A DNA stretch of 37,057 nucleotides, from assembly GCF_018448885.1 (NCBI RefSeq), contig NZ_RCWB01000042.1, positions 1-37,057 on the forward strand, given 5' to 3'. The stretch is from Photorhabdus caribbeanensis (GTDB lineage: Bacteria; Pseudomonadota; Gammaproteobacteria; Enterobacterales; Enterobacteriaceae). The translations under genes were made by a program, and so were the position numbers. Shown here piece after piece: positions 18,830-30,572 of this stretch. Numbering within the stretch: position 1 is the stretch's first letter; every line of letters begins with the position of its first letter. The notes under the pieces are model-generated. The model made no database searches, was not told the origin of the DNA, and saw only the letters and a list, made by a program, of their open reading frames with translations.

Positions 18830-18849
18830 AATGTGAGCTTTGACACATT
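18830..18849. promoter_or_regulatory. Candidate CRP site upstream of yohJ
   Basis: AATGTGAGCTTTGACACATT matches the CRP pattern TGTGA-N6-TCACA with one mismatch in the second half and symmetric AA/TT flanks. It lies about 50 bases before the yohJ ATG. A further TGTGAGCT copy lies immediately upstream (18822-18829). Confidence 0.5.
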
Positions 18850-18899
18850 CCCAAGGTTAATTGTATGATGAATACCTCACCAGAATTAGGAAGTGTGTT

Positions 18900-19337
18900 A
18901 TGTCGTTTCGTGAAGTACTGATTATTGGTTGGCAGTACCTGCGAGCATTTGTTCTGATTTATTTGTGTTTGCTGACAGGCAATGCCATTTCTTCCCTATT
19001 ACCTATCAGTATTCCCGGCAGTATTATCGGCATGTTGATATTGTTCGTTTTGTTGGCTTTCCAACTCATTCCTGCTCACTGGGCAAAACCAGGCTGTAGT
19101 CTGTTACTAAAAAATATGACCTTACTGTTTCTGCCTATTGGCGTAGGCGTGATGAATTATTACGACCAACTCAGCCAACAAATAGTTCCAATTGTTTTTT
19201 CATGCCTGATCAGTACCGCAATTGTTATGATTATCGTTGCTTGCAGTTCCCATTATGTTCATCGTGAACGGCCAATTATGGGTTCCGAGTCAGAAATTAA
19301 AAGTGAACAACAGAAACAAGAGAAACAAGAGAAATAA
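18900..19337 (+). CDS. yohJ: YohJ, CidA/LrgA-family membrane protein
   Basis: A small integral membrane protein of the holin-like CidA/LrgA family, partner of YohK. The start at 18900 ([17 protein letters not shown]) is chosen over an upstream ATG because AGGAAG lies six bases before it and it aligns with E. coli YohJ. Four hydrophobic segments are visible, with [16 protein letters not shown] and [15 protein letters not shown] as family hallmarks. At 145 residues it is longer than E. coli YohJ (132); the extra part is a charged tail ending in repeated Q-K-Q-E-K-Q-E-K units encoded by a small tandem repeat. It is two bases from yohK and clearly cotranscribed. The family is linked to murein hydrolase export or small-molecule transport; the exact role is unsettled. 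Confidence 0.92.
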   Translation: MSFREVLIIGWQYLRAFVLIYLCLLTGNAISSLLPISIPGSIIGMLILFVLLAFQLIPAHWAKPGCSLLLKNMTLLFLPIGVGVMNYYDQLSQQIVPIVFSCLISTAIVMIIVACSSHYVHRERPIMGSESEIKSEQQKQEKQEK

Positions 19338-19339
19338 GA

Positions 19340-20035
19340 ATGTTAAGTCACATTTGGTGGTCACTGCCATTAACATTGATTGTATTCTACACTGCAAGAA
19401 AATTTTCACTGCGATGCAAAATTCCTATTCTGAACCCCTTATTGGTTTCTATCGCCATCATTATTCCAATATTGTTGATAACCCACACTTCTTATGAACA
19501 CTATTTTGCCGGCAGCCGAATTCTAAATGATCTACTCCAGCCCGCCGTGGTTGCACTGGCATTTCCTTTATATGAGCAGCTACATCAGATCCGCGCCCAA
19601 TGGAAGTCCATTATCAGTATCTGTTTTATCGGCAGTATTGTCGCTATGGTGACAGGCACTGCTATTGCCTTGTGGATGGGTGCTACGCCTGAAATGGCCG
19701 CTTCGATATTGCCTAAATCCGTCACAACGCCAATAGCAATGGCAGTAGCAGATGCCATTGGCGGTATTCCGGCAATCAGTGCTGCTTGCGTTATTTTTGT
19801 CGGCATTCTCGGGGCAATATTTGGTCACAACCTGTTCGATCTTTTACAGGTAAAAACCAAAGCATCCCGTGGCTTGGCAATGGGAACGGCATCACATGCT
19901 TTGGGAACTGCCCGCTGTGCAGAGGTCAATTTTGTTGAAGGCGCATACAGCTCATTGGCATTGATGACCTGCGGTATCATTACTTCACTAACAGCCCCCT
20001 TTATATTCCCGGTGCTGCTATACCTATTTAGCTAG
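19340..20035 (+). CDS. yohK: YohK, CidB/LrgB-family membrane protein
   Basis: A 231-residue inner-membrane protein of the LrgB/CidB family and the same length as E. coli YohK. It is very hydrophobic with several membrane segments. Family motifs are present: PAVVALAFPLYEQL, LPKSVTTPIAMAVADAIGGIPAI, and the C-terminal ASHALGTARCAEVNFVEGAYSSLAL. It is translationally close to yohJ (two bases between stop and start), so the two probably form a membrane complex. It is followed by a 143-base gap before cdd, which has its own candidate CRP site. A connection to nucleoside or pyruvate-type metabolite handling is suggested only by the CRP site and the cdd neighbour. Confidence 0.93.
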   Translation: MLSHIWWSLPLTLIVFYTARKFSLRCKIPILNPLLVSIAIIIPILLITHTSYEHYFAGSRILNDLLQPAVVALAFPLYEQLHQIRAQWKSIISICFIGSIVAMVTGTAIALWMGATPEMAASILPKSVTTPIAMAVADAIGGIPAISAACVIFVGILGAIFGHNLFDLLQVKTKASRGLAMGTASHALGTARCAEVNFVEGAYSSLALMTCGIITSLTAPFIFPVLLYLFS

Positions 20036-20103
20036 TTTAACTGTTAGGAAATTTGATATTAATCGCTTGATTACCCACTTCAATTACATAAGTCTCATTC
20101 ATC

Positions 20104-20123
20104 TATATGATATTGATCACATT
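20104..20123. promoter_or_regulatory. Candidate CRP site upstream of cdd
   Basis: TATGA-TATTGA-TCACA (20106-20121) matches the CRP consensus TGTGA-N6-TCACA with one mismatch, about 60 bases before the cdd ATG. In E. coli cdd is CRP/CytR controlled, so the site is in the expected place. Confidence 0.6.
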
Positions 20124-20178
20124 GCAAATCTAATCAGACAACTTAGAATGATTCTTGAGTTAATTCGGAGATCACACT

Positions 20179-21063
20179 ATGCAAGCTCGTTTTCATCCTA
20201 TCTGGGTACAGCTACCCGCTAAACTACAGGATGCACTTTTACCTTACGCAGGAAACAATGACTTTCCTGCCATGCTTACTGCTGAACAGGCTGAATCTAT
20301 TAAGAAAGCCTGCGGTTTTGACGACCATACCCTGGCTGTTGCCCTGTTGCCACTCGCAGCGGCATGTTCCCTGACACCAATATCACATTTTAATGTCGGC
20401 GCCATTGCCCGCGGTAAAAGCGGAAATCTCTATTTTGGCGCGAATATGGAATTTGCTGGCGTGCCACTACAACAAACGATTCATGCTGAACAATGTGCGA
20501 TTACCCACGCTTGGTTATTGGGCGAGAAAAAACTGGTATCTGTTACTGTGAATTACTCTCCGTGCGGCCATTGCCGCCAATTTATGAATGAACTTAATAG
20601 TGGCGCCCAATTAGAGATTCACCTGCCAAAGCAGCTACCTTCAACATTAGGTCATTATCTGCCAGATTCTTTTGGCCCAAACGATCTGGGCATCAAGACG
20701 TTGTTGATGGACCCGGTTAATCATGGTTATAAACTAGAAACCACGGATACATTAGTCCTGACTGCATTAGATGCAGCAAACCAGAGCTATGCCCCATACA
20801 GTAATTCCTACAGTGGTACCGCGCTTTTGGGAAAAGATGGAAAAATTTATCCTGGGCGTTATGCAGAAAATGCCGCATTTAACCCAAGCTTACCCCCATT
20901 ACAAGCAGCGCTGATTCTGATGAACATTTCTGGTGGTGATTGCCTGGCTATCGATAGAGCAGTGTTGGTTGAAGAAAAAAACTGTGATTTATCCCAACGG
21001 AGTGCGACTCAATCTATACTTGCTACACTCGGTTGCAGCAAATTTGATTACTACACTTTCTGA
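20179..21063 (+). CDS. cdd: Cytidine deaminase
   Basis: Deaminates cytidine and deoxycytidine to uridine and deoxyuridine for pyrimidine salvage. It has 294 residues, as in the homodimeric E. coli enzyme. The N-terminal catalytic domain has FNVGAIARG (substrate loop), His102-Ala-Glu104 (zinc ligand and proton shuttle) and PCGHC with zinc ligands Cys129 and Cys132. The second half is the inactive duplicated domain typical of the long enterobacterial form ([29 protein letters not shown]). A candidate CRP site lies upstream and a terminator downstream. It feeds uridine to Udk encoded elsewhere in this window. Confidence 0.97.
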   Translation: MQARFHPIWVQLPAKLQDALLPYAGNNDFPAMLTAEQAESIKKACGFDDHTLAVALLPLAAACSLTPISHFNVGAIARGKSGNLYFGANMEFAGVPLQQTIHAEQCAITHAWLLGEKKLVSVTVNYSPCGHCRQFMNELNSGAQLEIHLPKQLPSTLGHYLPDSFGPNDLGIKTLLMDPVNHGYKLETTDTLVLTALDAANQSYAPYSNSYSGTALLGKDGKIYPGRYAENAAFNPSLPPLQAALILMNISGGDCLAIDRAVLVEEKNCDLSQRSATQSILATLGCSKFDYYTF

Positions 21064-21070
21064 ATTCAGT

Positions 21071-21111
21071 GGAAAATTCATTTTTCCCTCTATGCAGATA
21101 GAGGGTTTTCC
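21071..21111 (+). terminator. Rho-independent terminator after cdd
   Basis: CCCTCTAT (21086-21093) and ATAGAGGG (21098-21105) form an 8-bp stem with a GCAG loop and a TTTT tail. An outer GGAAAA/TTTTCC pairing extends it. Confidence 0.85.
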
Positions 21112-21277
21112 GCTATAAAAAACGATTATCGTAACATTTTATTAGCCAAATCTGGATGTTATCTCTCATTTTTACTCATAATACCTCTAATTAAGTAACA
21201 TTTACTGTACATATTTTTCCTATCTCTTAAGATCTGTAGCTAGCCTTGTTATCCATTTAGTTCAAAGAGTAAGATTC

Positions 21278-22975
21278 ATGGAACTGGAACACGAAAGTAA
21301 ACGTCCACTATATATTCCCTATGCTGGCCCAATTCTGCTGGAATTCCCCCTTCTGAATAAAGGCAGCGCTTTTACTAAAGAAGAACGCAGCAACTTTAAT
21401 CTTTACGGTTTATTACCGGAAGCGGTCGAAACCATCGAAGAACAAGCTGAACGTGCTTATCGACAGTATCTTGATTTCAAAAATGATGCAGATAAGCATA
21501 TTTATCTGCGAAATATTCAGGACACTAACGAAACCCTGTTCTACCGCCTGCTGGATGCACATTTGAACGAAATGATGCCAATCATCTACACGCCAACTGT
21601 TGGCGAAGCCTGTGAGCACTTTTCCGATATTTACCGCCGTGCCCGTGGCCTGTTCATCTCATATCCAAACAAAGCACATATTGATGATATGCTGCAAAAT
21701 GCGACCAAACAAAATGTAAAAGTTATCGTTGTCACCGATGGTGAACGTATCCTTGGTTTGGGCGACCAAGGCATCGGCGGCATGGGTATTCCTATCGGCA
21801 AGCTCTCCTTGTATACCGCCTGCGGTGGTATCAGCCCGGCTTATACACTGCCAGTCGTTCTGGATGTAGGCACCAACAACCCACAACGCCTGAATGACCC
21901 GTTGTATATGGGTTGGCGCCACCCGCGCATCACCGGTGAAGAATATGATGAATTTGTAGACGAATTTATTCAGGCTGTTAAGCGTCGTTGGCCAAACGTA
22001 CTGCTGCAATTTGAAGATTTCGCACAGAAAAATGCCATGCCGCTGCTTAACCGTTATCGCCACGAGATTTGTTGCTTCAATGATGATATTCAGGGAACCG
22101 CCGCCGTTACGTTAGGTAGCTTAATTGCCGCTAGCCGCGCGGCTGGCCGTCAATTGAAGGATCAAACAGTTACCTTCCTTGGCGCAGGTTCCGCCGGTTG
22201 CGGCATTGCAGAACAGATCGTCGCCCAGATGAAATCCGAAGGTTTAAGTGAAGAGCAGGCTCGTGCCCGTATTTTCATGGTTGACCGCTTCGGTTTATTG
22301 ACAGACAAATTGCCAAATCTATTGGATTTCCAGAATAAGCTGGTACAGAAAAGCGACACATTGACTCAATGGGATGTGAACAGCGACGCCATCTCGTTGC
22401 TCGATGTTGTCCGTAATGCTAAACCGACGGTATTGATTGGTGTTTCAGGTCAGTCAGGTTTGTTTACCGAAGAGATCATCCGTGAAATGCATAAACACTG
22501 TGAACGTCCAATCGTCATGCCGTTATCGAATCCAACTTCCCGCGTTGAAGCCCGTCCTGAAGATATCATCAACTGGACGGATGGCGCTGCTCTGGTTGCA
22601 ACAGGTAGCCCATTCAATCCGGTAAAATATAAAGATCAGGAGTATCCAATCGCCCAATGTAACAATGCCTATATCTTCCCTGGGGTTGGTCTGGGTGTCA
22701 TTGCGTCAGGGGCTAAACTGGTTACTGACGGTATGTTAATGGCAGCAAGCCGAACACTGGCGGATTGTTCACCGCTGGCCCAACAAGGTCAAGGCCCGTT
22801 ATTGCCACTGATTGATGATATTCAGGAAGTGTCACGCAAAATTGCTAAACAAGTCGCCAAAGAAGCACAAATACAGGGCGTTGCCACTGTCACCTCAGAT
22901 GGCGCACTGGATGAAGCAATTGAACGCAACTTCTGGAAACCTGAATATCGCGTGTATAAACGCACTTCATTCTGA
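21278..22975 (+). CDS. maeA: NAD-dependent malic enzyme
   Basis: Oxidatively decarboxylates malate to pyruvate with NAD+, linking the TCA cycle to pyruvate. It has 565 residues, identical in length to E. coli MaeA (SfcA). The N-terminal malic domain has [26 protein letters not shown] with the catalytic tyrosine, and [25 protein letters not shown] with the catalytic lysine. The metal site FEDFAQKNA...[22 protein letters not shown] follows. The NAD-binding Rossmann motif [15 protein letters not shown] lies near residue 300. It is monocistronic with a terminator downstream. In E. coli cdd is followed directly by sanA, so maeA occupies a position between these two conserved neighbours. Confidence 0.97.
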   Translation: MELEHESKRPLYIPYAGPILLEFPLLNKGSAFTKEERSNFNLYGLLPEAVETIEEQAERAYRQYLDFKNDADKHIYLRNIQDTNETLFYRLLDAHLNEMMPIIYTPTVGEACEHFSDIYRRARGLFISYPNKAHIDDMLQNATKQNVKVIVVTDGERILGLGDQGIGGMGIPIGKLSLYTACGGISPAYTLPVVLDVGTNNPQRLNDPLYMGWRHPRITGEEYDEFVDEFIQAVKRRWPNVLLQFEDFAQKNAMPLLNRYRHEICCFNDDIQGTAAVTLGSLIAASRAAGRQLKDQTVTFLGAGSAGCGIAEQIVAQMKSEGLSEEQARARIFMVDRFGLLTDKLPNLLDFQNKLVQKSDTLTQWDVNSDAISLLDVVRNAKPTVLIGVSGQSGLFTEEIIREMHKHCERPIVMPLSNPTSRVEARPEDIINWTDGAALVATGSPFNPVKYKDQEYPIAQCNNAYIFPGVGLGVIASGAKLVTDGMLMAASRTLADCSPLAQQGQGPLLPLIDDIQEVSRKIAKQVAKEAQIQGVATVTSDGALDEAIERNFWKPEYRVYKRTSF

Positions 22976-23000
22976 TTCTTATCGCTAGAAATATGCAAAA

Positions 23001-23038
23001 AGCCTGTTAGTTTACTTTTACTATCAGGCTCTTTTCTT
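23001..23038 (+). terminator. Terminator after maeA
   Basis: An AGCCTG/CAGGCT stem (23001-23006 with 23025-23030), partly extended inward by ATAGT-like pairing, is followed by a CTTTTCTT tail, 25 bases after the stop. The remaining ~200 bases to sanA show nothing recognisable. Confidence 0.75.
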
Positions 23039-23227
23039 ACCGTCAGTCTAATACGGGCTTGCCGTTTAACGGAGCCAAAGATACCCCTCAATCTGAAAAG
23101 CTAATATGCACAAAACAGCAATAAGCGCCTTATCAGGCTACTACGGCTAAAGAAGGCCAAAGAGAAAACTTGCTTCAAAATTTCAGGTAAAGTAGCCTTT
23201 AACAAATTCAGTCATTAATGTGTATAA

Positions 23228-25100
<1,873 letters not shown>

Positions 25101-25121
25101 TCTTATATCCCGATGTAAAAA

Positions 25122-25781
25122 TTACACATGGCGAGTCGTGCGTAAAAACTCTTGACGGGTATTTTGGCTAGACTTAAACAATCCACCCAAGGAAGTTGTT
25201 GTCGTGGTACTGGTTGCATCACGGATACCTCTCGCTTTCACGCAATAATGGACCGCATCAATCGATACAGCAACATTATTAGTGCCAAGCAGTGTCTGTA
25301 ATGCAATCAAAATCTGTTGAGTTAGACGTTCCTGTACCTGTGGCCGCTGCGAAAAAAACTGCACAATACGGTTAATTTTAGACAATCCAATGACTTTATC
25401 TTTTGGAATATAGGCAACCGTCGCCTTGCCATCAATGGTGACAAAATGGTGTTCGCAGGTGCTAGTCAGTGTGATATCACGCACCGTCACCATTTCATCC
25501 ACTCTCATTTTATTTTCTATCAATGTGATTTTTGGGAAATTACTGTAGTCCAACCCGGAAAAAATCTCATCGACGTACATTTTCGCAATACGACCGGGGG
25601 TTTCTGCCAAACTGTCATCACGTAAATCGAGATTCAACAGTTTCATAATTTCCGTCATATGCTCCTCAATACGCGCTTTGCGCACTTCCGGCACCAACGC
25701 CTGACCACGCAAAGGCGTTTCAAGACCACGAGCTTCCAGCGCCGAATGCACAAGTTCAGCTTCTTTACTTAAGGATGACAT
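25122..25781 (-). CDS. folE: GTP cyclohydrolase I
   Basis: Converts GTP to 7,8-dihydroneopterin triphosphate, the first committed step of tetrahydrofolate and pterin synthesis. The start at 25781 ([12 protein letters not shown]) is chosen because GGAG lies six bases upstream and it matches E. coli FolE; a TTG four codons earlier overlaps that ribosome-binding site. Zinc ligands Cys109 and His112 (STCEHHF) and Cys180 (HYCVKARG) are present, along with the GTP-binding segments GLSKINRIV and QERLTQQI. It has 219 residues (E. coli 222). It is first in the folE-yeiB pair. Confidence 0.97.
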   Translation of the reverse strand: MSSLSKEAELVHSALEARGLETPLRGQALVPEVRKARIEEHMTEIMKLLNLDLRDDSLAETPGRIAKMYVDEIFSGLDYSNFPKITLIENKMRVDEMVTVRDITLTSTCEHHFVTIDGKATVAYIPKDKVIGLSKINRIVQFFSQRPQVQERLTQQILIALQTLLGTNNVAVSIDAVHYCVKARGIRDATSTTTTTSLGGLFKSSQNTRQEFLRTTRHV

Positions 25782-25956
25782 TATTTTCTCCAAAGATATT
25801 ACTTTTCATCATCTGGCGGGTAGTAAAATGAATGGATATTCGAGTCATGAAGACCATAACCGAAACAATTCACTACTAACAGGTCACTATTGCCCACACT
25901 GTAAATGAGCGCGTGGTGATTATCCAGTGATTGCTTTTCATAATTATATGAATTTT

Positions 25957-27150
25957 TTACACACGCACTTCACTGGTCGGTTTATTCCTGTTACAAACCA
26001 ATAACCCCGCAATGACCAAGGTAATCAATGCGACGTATAACGCAGGCTCCAATCTCCCGGTTATTGCGGTAGAAACCGCAGACAACATCGGCCCAACAAG
26101 CTGTCCAACCGCATATCCGGTGGTTAATAATCCGGCCATATAACGGCTATGTTCTGGCGCTAATTCACGCCCATACTGAAACGCCAGTTGCACTACACAC
26201 ATAAAACCACCACCAACCAACAAAGAGCTTAATGCCAGGCCACCTATTCCCGGAATGCTTTCAGCGATAAGAATGCCCGCAGCCTGAATCCATAAAGTGA
26301 TCGCAAGCCGGATTTGCGTTGTCAGCATATGACGGGTCAGAATAGCAAAACCGATGCCGATAACTGCGGCGCCACCAAATATTGGCCAGACAAACTGCGC
26401 AAACAAGCTACCGGGGAAACGATCACTTGCCATTTGAGAAAGAAAAGTTGCAGGCAAAATATAACCAAACCCCGCTAAACTGTAACTCCATACCAGCCGC
26501 TTAATTGCAGGCGTCAAAGTCAGTTTCTTCACCTCGGCCTGTGAACGGTGTAACTCGCCACTACGGGGCAAATGCCGACTAATATAGATACTACAAATCA
26601 GTGCCAAAATGCCATATAACAACCACGCTTCGGAGACGCTCACTTGCCATGCCTGAATACCGATGGCAAGGATACCAGTAACGAATATCCCGACGCCCGG
26701 TCCCGCAAATATGGCAGCGCTCAATGCAGGGCGATTCAATTTAGCCAACTGTTCATTGGCCCATGACGCCACCAATACCAATGTCCAGCCACTTGCCCAA
26801 CCAATAAAAAAACGGGCAATACTGTGTAATATCGTCCCATACAGTAGCGCAGAGAGAAGCGTGATAATCACCGCTCCCCACAATCCGGCCCAAAGCCGAT
26901 ATTCAATCAAACGGCGCGCCCGCATCGCATCATAGGAGCCAGCCAGATATCCCAAATAGTTAAAAGCCGCAACGATGCCTGCCCCGGTCAAACTAAACTG
27001 GCATTCTGCGATCATTAAAGGCACTTGAGGAGTGAAGGCAGTACGCCCAATTCCCATAGCGACGACCAGCGCCAAAAATCCACTCATTGCGATATGGAAA
27101 GCGAGGTAGCGGTGACTTTGTTGAGAAGAAATTGAATTGTTCATAGCCAT
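25957..27150 (-). CDS. YbfB/YjiJ-family MFS transporter
   Basis: A 397-residue major facilitator protein with about twelve hydrophobic segments. MGIGRTAFTPQVPLMI in helix 1 and GAGIVAAFNYLGYLAGS leading into helix 2 are characteristic of the YbfB/YjiJ family, as is the YMAGLLTTGYAVGQLVGPMLSA segment near the end. The substrate is unknown; related proteins are suspected exporters or importers of small organic compounds. The start may be at 27150 or two codons later. It is divergent from a short-chain dehydrogenase gene across a 361-base gap and stands 175 bases upstream of folE on the same strand. Confidence 0.85.
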   Translation of the reverse strand: MAMNNSISSQQSHRYLAFHIAMSGFLALVVAMGIGRTAFTPQVPLMIAECQFSLTGAGIVAAFNYLGYLAGSYDAMRARRLIEYRLWAGLWGAVIITLLSALLYGTILHSIARFFIGWASGWTLVLVASWANEQLAKLNRPALSAAIFAGPGVGIFVTGILAIGIQAWQVSVSEAWLLYGILALICSIYISRHLPRSGELHRSQAEVKKLTLTPAIKRLVWSYSLAGFGYILPATFLSQMASDRFPGSLFAQFVWPIFGGAAVIGIGFAILTRHMLTTQIRLAITLWIQAAGILIAESIPGIGGLALSSLLVGGGFMCVVQLAFQYGRELAPEHSRYMAGLLTTGYAVGQLVGPMLSAVSTAITGRLEPALYVALITLVIAGLLVCNRNKPTSEVRV

Positions 27151-27343
27151 AAAATATTATTTTTTTAATTTATTTTTCATAAGCCATAACAGAAATCAAA
27201 TACAACATACACTTTTAATTAACAAAGTTCCCAGAAAAACGTAAATTATTTCTGCCCATAAATAAAAAATCAGTAAGCAATTAATTACAGTATCTGGAAC
27301 GTCAGCGTATATGAATTTTCGTACCCTGCTCCATTTATTTACT

Positions 27344-27371
27344 TTACCTCTAATAAGTTACCTCTATTAAG
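27344..27371. repeat. Tandem 14-bp direct repeat in MFS-SDR divergent promoter region
   Basis: TTACCTCTAATAAG is followed immediately by TTACCTCTATTAAG (13 of 14 bases identical). The repeat sits about 140 bases before the dehydrogenase start and 195 before the MFS start, in an otherwise featureless 361-base AT-rich gap (27151-27511). Head-to-tail repeats of this spacing can be regulator sites, but no known regulator is recognised. Confidence 0.4.
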
Positions 27372-27511
27372 ATTAAATCGAGTTTTACAACACAACATTC
27401 GCTAAATTAGTCAGGCTTCCACACAATAATGCCCAAAATAGTGCTAACAAACCTGCAATAAGAGATATGATTTATCATGTTATGTACAAATATTAATTAA
27501 GGAGCATTTTT

Positions 27512-28258
27512 ATGTATAAAGCATTTCAAGGTAAGACAGCCATTGTAACCGGTGGTGGAACCGGTATAGGACGGGCTATCAGCATTATGCTGGCAGAACA
27601 AGGTGCTGCTGTTGCAGTGATCTATTCGCAAAGCGAACTTGAAGCGCTGGAAACAACAGAAACCATTATCAAGGATGGGGGACAAGCTATCGCGATAAAA
27701 GCGAATGTTGCCGACGAATCGGCTGTGCAGGCAATGATAAACACCGTCGTGGAAAAATTTAGCGGGATCGACTATCTGGTAAATAACGCGGCGACAACCA
27801 GACAACTTCAATTTGAAGATCTTGATGCCATATCTAGCGATATTTGGGATACCATTATTGATGTTAATGTGAAAGGCACATTTTATTGTTGCCGGTATGC
27901 AGCGCCTTATCTTAAAGCAAGAACCGGGAGCGCTATCGTGAATGTCGGTAGTATCGCCGGTGAAACGGGCCTGGGTTCTTGTATCCCCTATGCCGCTTCC
28001 AAATCAGCGGTTCACGGACTAACAAAATCTTTAGCTCGGGCTCTGGCTCCATCGGTCAGGGTTAACTGCGTAGCGCCAGGCGCCGTTGAAACAAGATGGT
28101 GGAAAGGGAGAGAAGAGAAGATGCATACGCTTTGCACTTATTTACCCTTAGAAAGAATTTCAACGCCAGAAGATGTTGCAGAAATAACCTTGATGTTATT
28201 AAACGCAGAATCGATGACAGGACAAATCATAACAGTTGACAGTGGTCAAACTTTATAA
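27512..28258 (+). CDS. Short-chain dehydrogenase/reductase (FabG-like)
   Basis: A 248-residue classical SDR oxidoreductase. The nucleotide-binding motif TGGGTGIG is at 13-20, the structural NNAAT follows VNN near residue 91, the catalytic Ser is in NVGSIAG (about 147), and Tyr160-x-x-x-Lys164 is in YAASK. RVNCVAPGAVETRWW is the usual post-active-site segment. It resembles 3-oxoacyl-ACP reductase FabG and many keto-alcohol dehydrogenases. The residues after the active site are variable, so the substrate cannot be assigned. GGAG lies seven bases before the ATG. No fatty-acid genes are nearby; it is monocistronic with a hairpin downstream. This looks like an orphan accessory gene. Confidence 0.85.
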   Translation: MYKAFQGKTAIVTGGGTGIGRAISIMLAEQGAAVAVIYSQSELEALETTETIIKDGGQAIAIKANVADESAVQAMINTVVEKFSGIDYLVNNAATTRQLQFEDLDAISSDIWDTIIDVNVKGTFYCCRYAAPYLKARTGSAIVNVGSIAGETGLGSCIPYAASKSAVHGLTKSLARALAPSVRVNCVAPGAVETRWWKGREEKMHTLCTYLPLERISTPEDVAEITLMLLNAESMTGQIITVDSGQTL

Positions 28259-28274
28259 GCGCTTACTCGCTTTC

Positions 28275-28316
28275 TAACCTGGCTATGACAACAGCAGATC
28301 CCCTGACGCCAGGTTA
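28275..28316 (+). terminator. Hairpin after the SDR gene
   Basis: TAACCTGGC (28275-28283) and GCCAGGTTA (28308-28316) form a perfect 9-bp stem with a 24-nt loop, 16 bases after the stop. The T-tail is poor, so termination is only probable. Confidence 0.5.
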
Positions 28317-28480
28317 ATCGTCGTGTTCTACATACTTATCACATGTCGCGGCGTTTTGGATAACCGACACCAATATCGCCGCGTTTATGGAACATACGAT
28401 CAAAATCAAATACCACTCACACATATGATGATCTCTGCCATAATACCGTTAATGAAAAATGTTATCTGGGAGCATCACTT

Positions 28481-29722
28481 ATGGATCACTGTCATACCTC
28501 TGGATTGATCTCTTTGCAGCAGGCATTGGAAAAACTTCTGACGCAAGTTACACCACTGACTGACACAGAAACTGTCAGCCTCCCGCAAACATCAGGACGC
28601 ATCATCGCAACAAATATTATTTCTCCTATCAATGTCCCCCCTTTTGCTAACTCAGCAATGGATGGTTATGCCATACGCCATGCGGATTTAAATGGCAATA
28701 AACCACTGCCTCTGGCAGGAAAGGCGCTGGCAGGCACAGCTTTTCAAGGAGAATGGCCGGTTGCAACTTGTATCCGCATTATGACTGGCGCACCGATTCC
28801 CACGGGTGCTGATACGGTCATTATGCAGGAACACGCAGAAGTTACTGATGATGGCATCGTTTTCACTCAGCCAGCCAAACAAGGTCAGAATATCCGTCTG
28901 GTTGGCGAAGATATTACTAAAGGGGCGGTAGTACTACCCGCAGGCAGTAAATTATCCACCGCTCAGCTACCCTTGATTGCATCTTTAGGCATCACCGACG
29001 TTGAAGTGGTTCGCAAATTGAAAGTCGCCATTTTCTCAACGGGTGATGAGCTACAAGCTATCGGGTACCCACTTAAGGAAGGGCAAATTTATGATACCAA
29101 CCGTTTTGCCGTTCGATTGATGCTGGAGAAACTGGATTGCGATGTTATTGATTTAGGGGTTATTGCCGATAATCCCCAAGCTTTACGCCATGTTTTTGAG
29201 GAAGCAGATCAAAAAGCTGATTTAGTCATCAGTAGTGGCGGCGTTTCTGTAGGTGAAGCAGACTACACCAAGCAGATACTGGATGAATTAGGCGAGATCA
29301 GTTTCTGGAAACTGGCCATTAAACCGGGTAAACCTTTCGCTTTTGGCAAACTAAAAAACGCCTGGTTCTGTGGTTTGCCCGGTAATCCAGTTTCAGCCGT
29401 CCTTACTTTCTATCAATTAGTTCAACCTTTAATCGCGCATCTATCCGGTTTTACGGCATGGCAACCCCCTATGCGTATGCACGCCAAGGTCATCACGCCA
29501 TTGAAAAAGACACCGGGAAGAATGGATTTTCAACGGGGTATTGCTTCGGTGAATAAACAAGGTGAACTAGAAGTTCGTACGACGGGACATCAAGGCTCTC
29601 ATATATTTAGTTCATTCAGTCAGGGGAACTGCTTCATTGTTCTGGAGCGTGAACGCGGACGGGTAGAAGTTGGTGAAGATGTTGAAATCGAACTATTTAA
29701 TCACTTACTGAAAAATGAATAA
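28481..29722 (+). CDS. moeA: Molybdopterin molybdenumtransferase
   Basis: Inserts molybdate into adenylylated molybdopterin in the last step of molybdenum cofactor synthesis. It has 413 residues (E. coli 411). The N-terminal segment [15 protein letters not shown] is characteristic, domain III contains FSTGDEL and [14 protein letters not shown] (about 251-264) of the MPT-binding fold, followed by KPGKPFAFG and [18 protein letters not shown] lies eight bases before the ATG. Its stop overlaps the moeB start by one base (TAATG), so the two are translationally coupled as in other enterobacteria. Confidence 0.96.
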   Translation: MDHCHTSGLISLQQALEKLLTQVTPLTDTETVSLPQTSGRIIATNIISPINVPPFANSAMDGYAIRHADLNGNKPLPLAGKALAGTAFQGEWPVATCIRIMTGAPIPTGADTVIMQEHAEVTDDGIVFTQPAKQGQNIRLVGEDITKGAVVLPAGSKLSTAQLPLIASLGITDVEVVRKLKVAIFSTGDELQAIGYPLKEGQIYDTNRFAVRLMLEKLDCDVIDLGVIADNPQALRHVFEEADQKADLVISSGGVSVGEADYTKQILDELGEISFWKLAIKPGKPFAFGKLKNAWFCGLPGNPVSAVLTFYQLVQPLIAHLSGFTAWQPPMRMHAKVITPLKKTPGRMDFQRGIASVNKQGELEVRTTGHQGSHIFSSFSQGNCFIVLERERGRVEVGEDVEIELFNHLLKNE

Positions 29723-30474
29723 TGACCATTGAACTAACAGACGCAGAAACCCTACGCTATAACCGTCAGATTGTTCTACGTGGGTTTGATTTTGACGGTC
29801 AGGAGAAATTGAAATCTTCGGCGATCCTGATAGTCGGCGCGGGTGGTTTAGGTTGCGCAGCATCCCAGTATTTGACCGCAGCAGGTGTGGGAACAATCAC
29901 ACTACTGGATTTTGATACCGTTTCTCTCTCTAACCTGCAACGGCAGATCCTGCATCGGGATGAGCGCATCGGCATGGCTAAAGTGCATTCAGCCCAGTTG
30001 ACGCTCCGGGCAATAAACCCACATGTAACGATTAAAACCGTTAATGGATTACTGGAAGATCAGGCGCTAGATGAACTTATCAGCCAGAATGATGTTGTCT
30101 TGGATTGTACTGATAATGTGGCAATCCGCGAACAACTGAACCGCTTGTGTCTGGCAAGGAAAACGCCTCTGGTTTCCGGCGCAGCTATCCGCATGGAAGG
30201 ACAACTGACTACATTTACTTATCAGCCAAATGCCCCCTGCTACCGTTGCCTGAGCAGACTATTTGGCGAAAACAATCTAACATGTGTAGAAACAGGAGTT
30301 ATGGCGCCATTGGTAGGTACCATCGGTACATTACAAGCAATGGAAACCATCAAACTCCTTACTGGATATGGCAAAGTCAACAGCGGAAAGGTTTTACTGT
30401 TTGATGCAATGACAATGCAATTTCGTGATATTAAATTACTTAAAGATCCCAATTGCGAAGTGTGCAACAGTTAA
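29722..30474 (+). CDS. moeB: Molybdopterin-synthase adenylyltransferase
   Basis: Adenylates the C-terminal Gly-Gly of MoaD so it can be sulfurated for dithiolene formation. It is an E1-like enzyme of 250 residues (E. coli 249). The nucleotide-binding loop GAGGLGC is at 39-45, with the adenylation residues in SLSNLQRQILHRDE and the DCTDN motif. The zinc is held by two Cys pairs, Cys173-Y-R-Cys176 and Cys245-E-V-Cys248 near the C-terminus. It overlaps moeA by one base and converges on ybiT. Confidence 0.96.
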   Translation: MTIELTDAETLRYNRQIVLRGFDFDGQEKLKSSAILIVGAGGLGCAASQYLTAAGVGTITLLDFDTVSLSNLQRQILHRDERIGMAKVHSAQLTLRAINPHVTIKTVNGLLEDQALDELISQNDVVLDCTDNVAIREQLNRLCLARKTPLVSGAAIRMEGQLTTFTYQPNAPCYRCLSRLFGENNLTCVETGVMAPLVGTIGTLQAMETIKLLTGYGKVNSGKVLLFDAMTMQFRDIKLLKDPNCEVCNS

Positions 30475-30529
30475 TCTATCCACCGATGGAAATAGCAAGC
30501 AATAGAAATAACAAACAATAGAAATAACA

Positions 30530-30554
30530 CGCCCCGGTTATCTCAACCAGGGCG
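30530..30554. terminator. Bidirectional terminator between moeB and ybiT
   Basis: CGCCCCGGTT (30530-30539) and AACCAGGGCG (30545-30554) pair with one C-A mismatch around a 5-nt loop, with AT-rich tails on both sides. Just upstream lie imperfect tandem copies of AATAGAAATAACAA (about 30501-30528). Confidence 0.8.
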
Positions 30555-30572
30555 ATTTATCTCATAAGATTA

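Noticed and set aside
28323-28508. 61-codon ORF overlapping the start of moeA
   Set aside because: It runs into moeA in another frame, has no good ribosome-binding site, and resembles nothing known.
30501-30528. Possible CRISPR-like or larger repeat after moeB
   Set aside because: Only two short imperfect copies in tandem, no spacers and no cas genes anywhere in the window.
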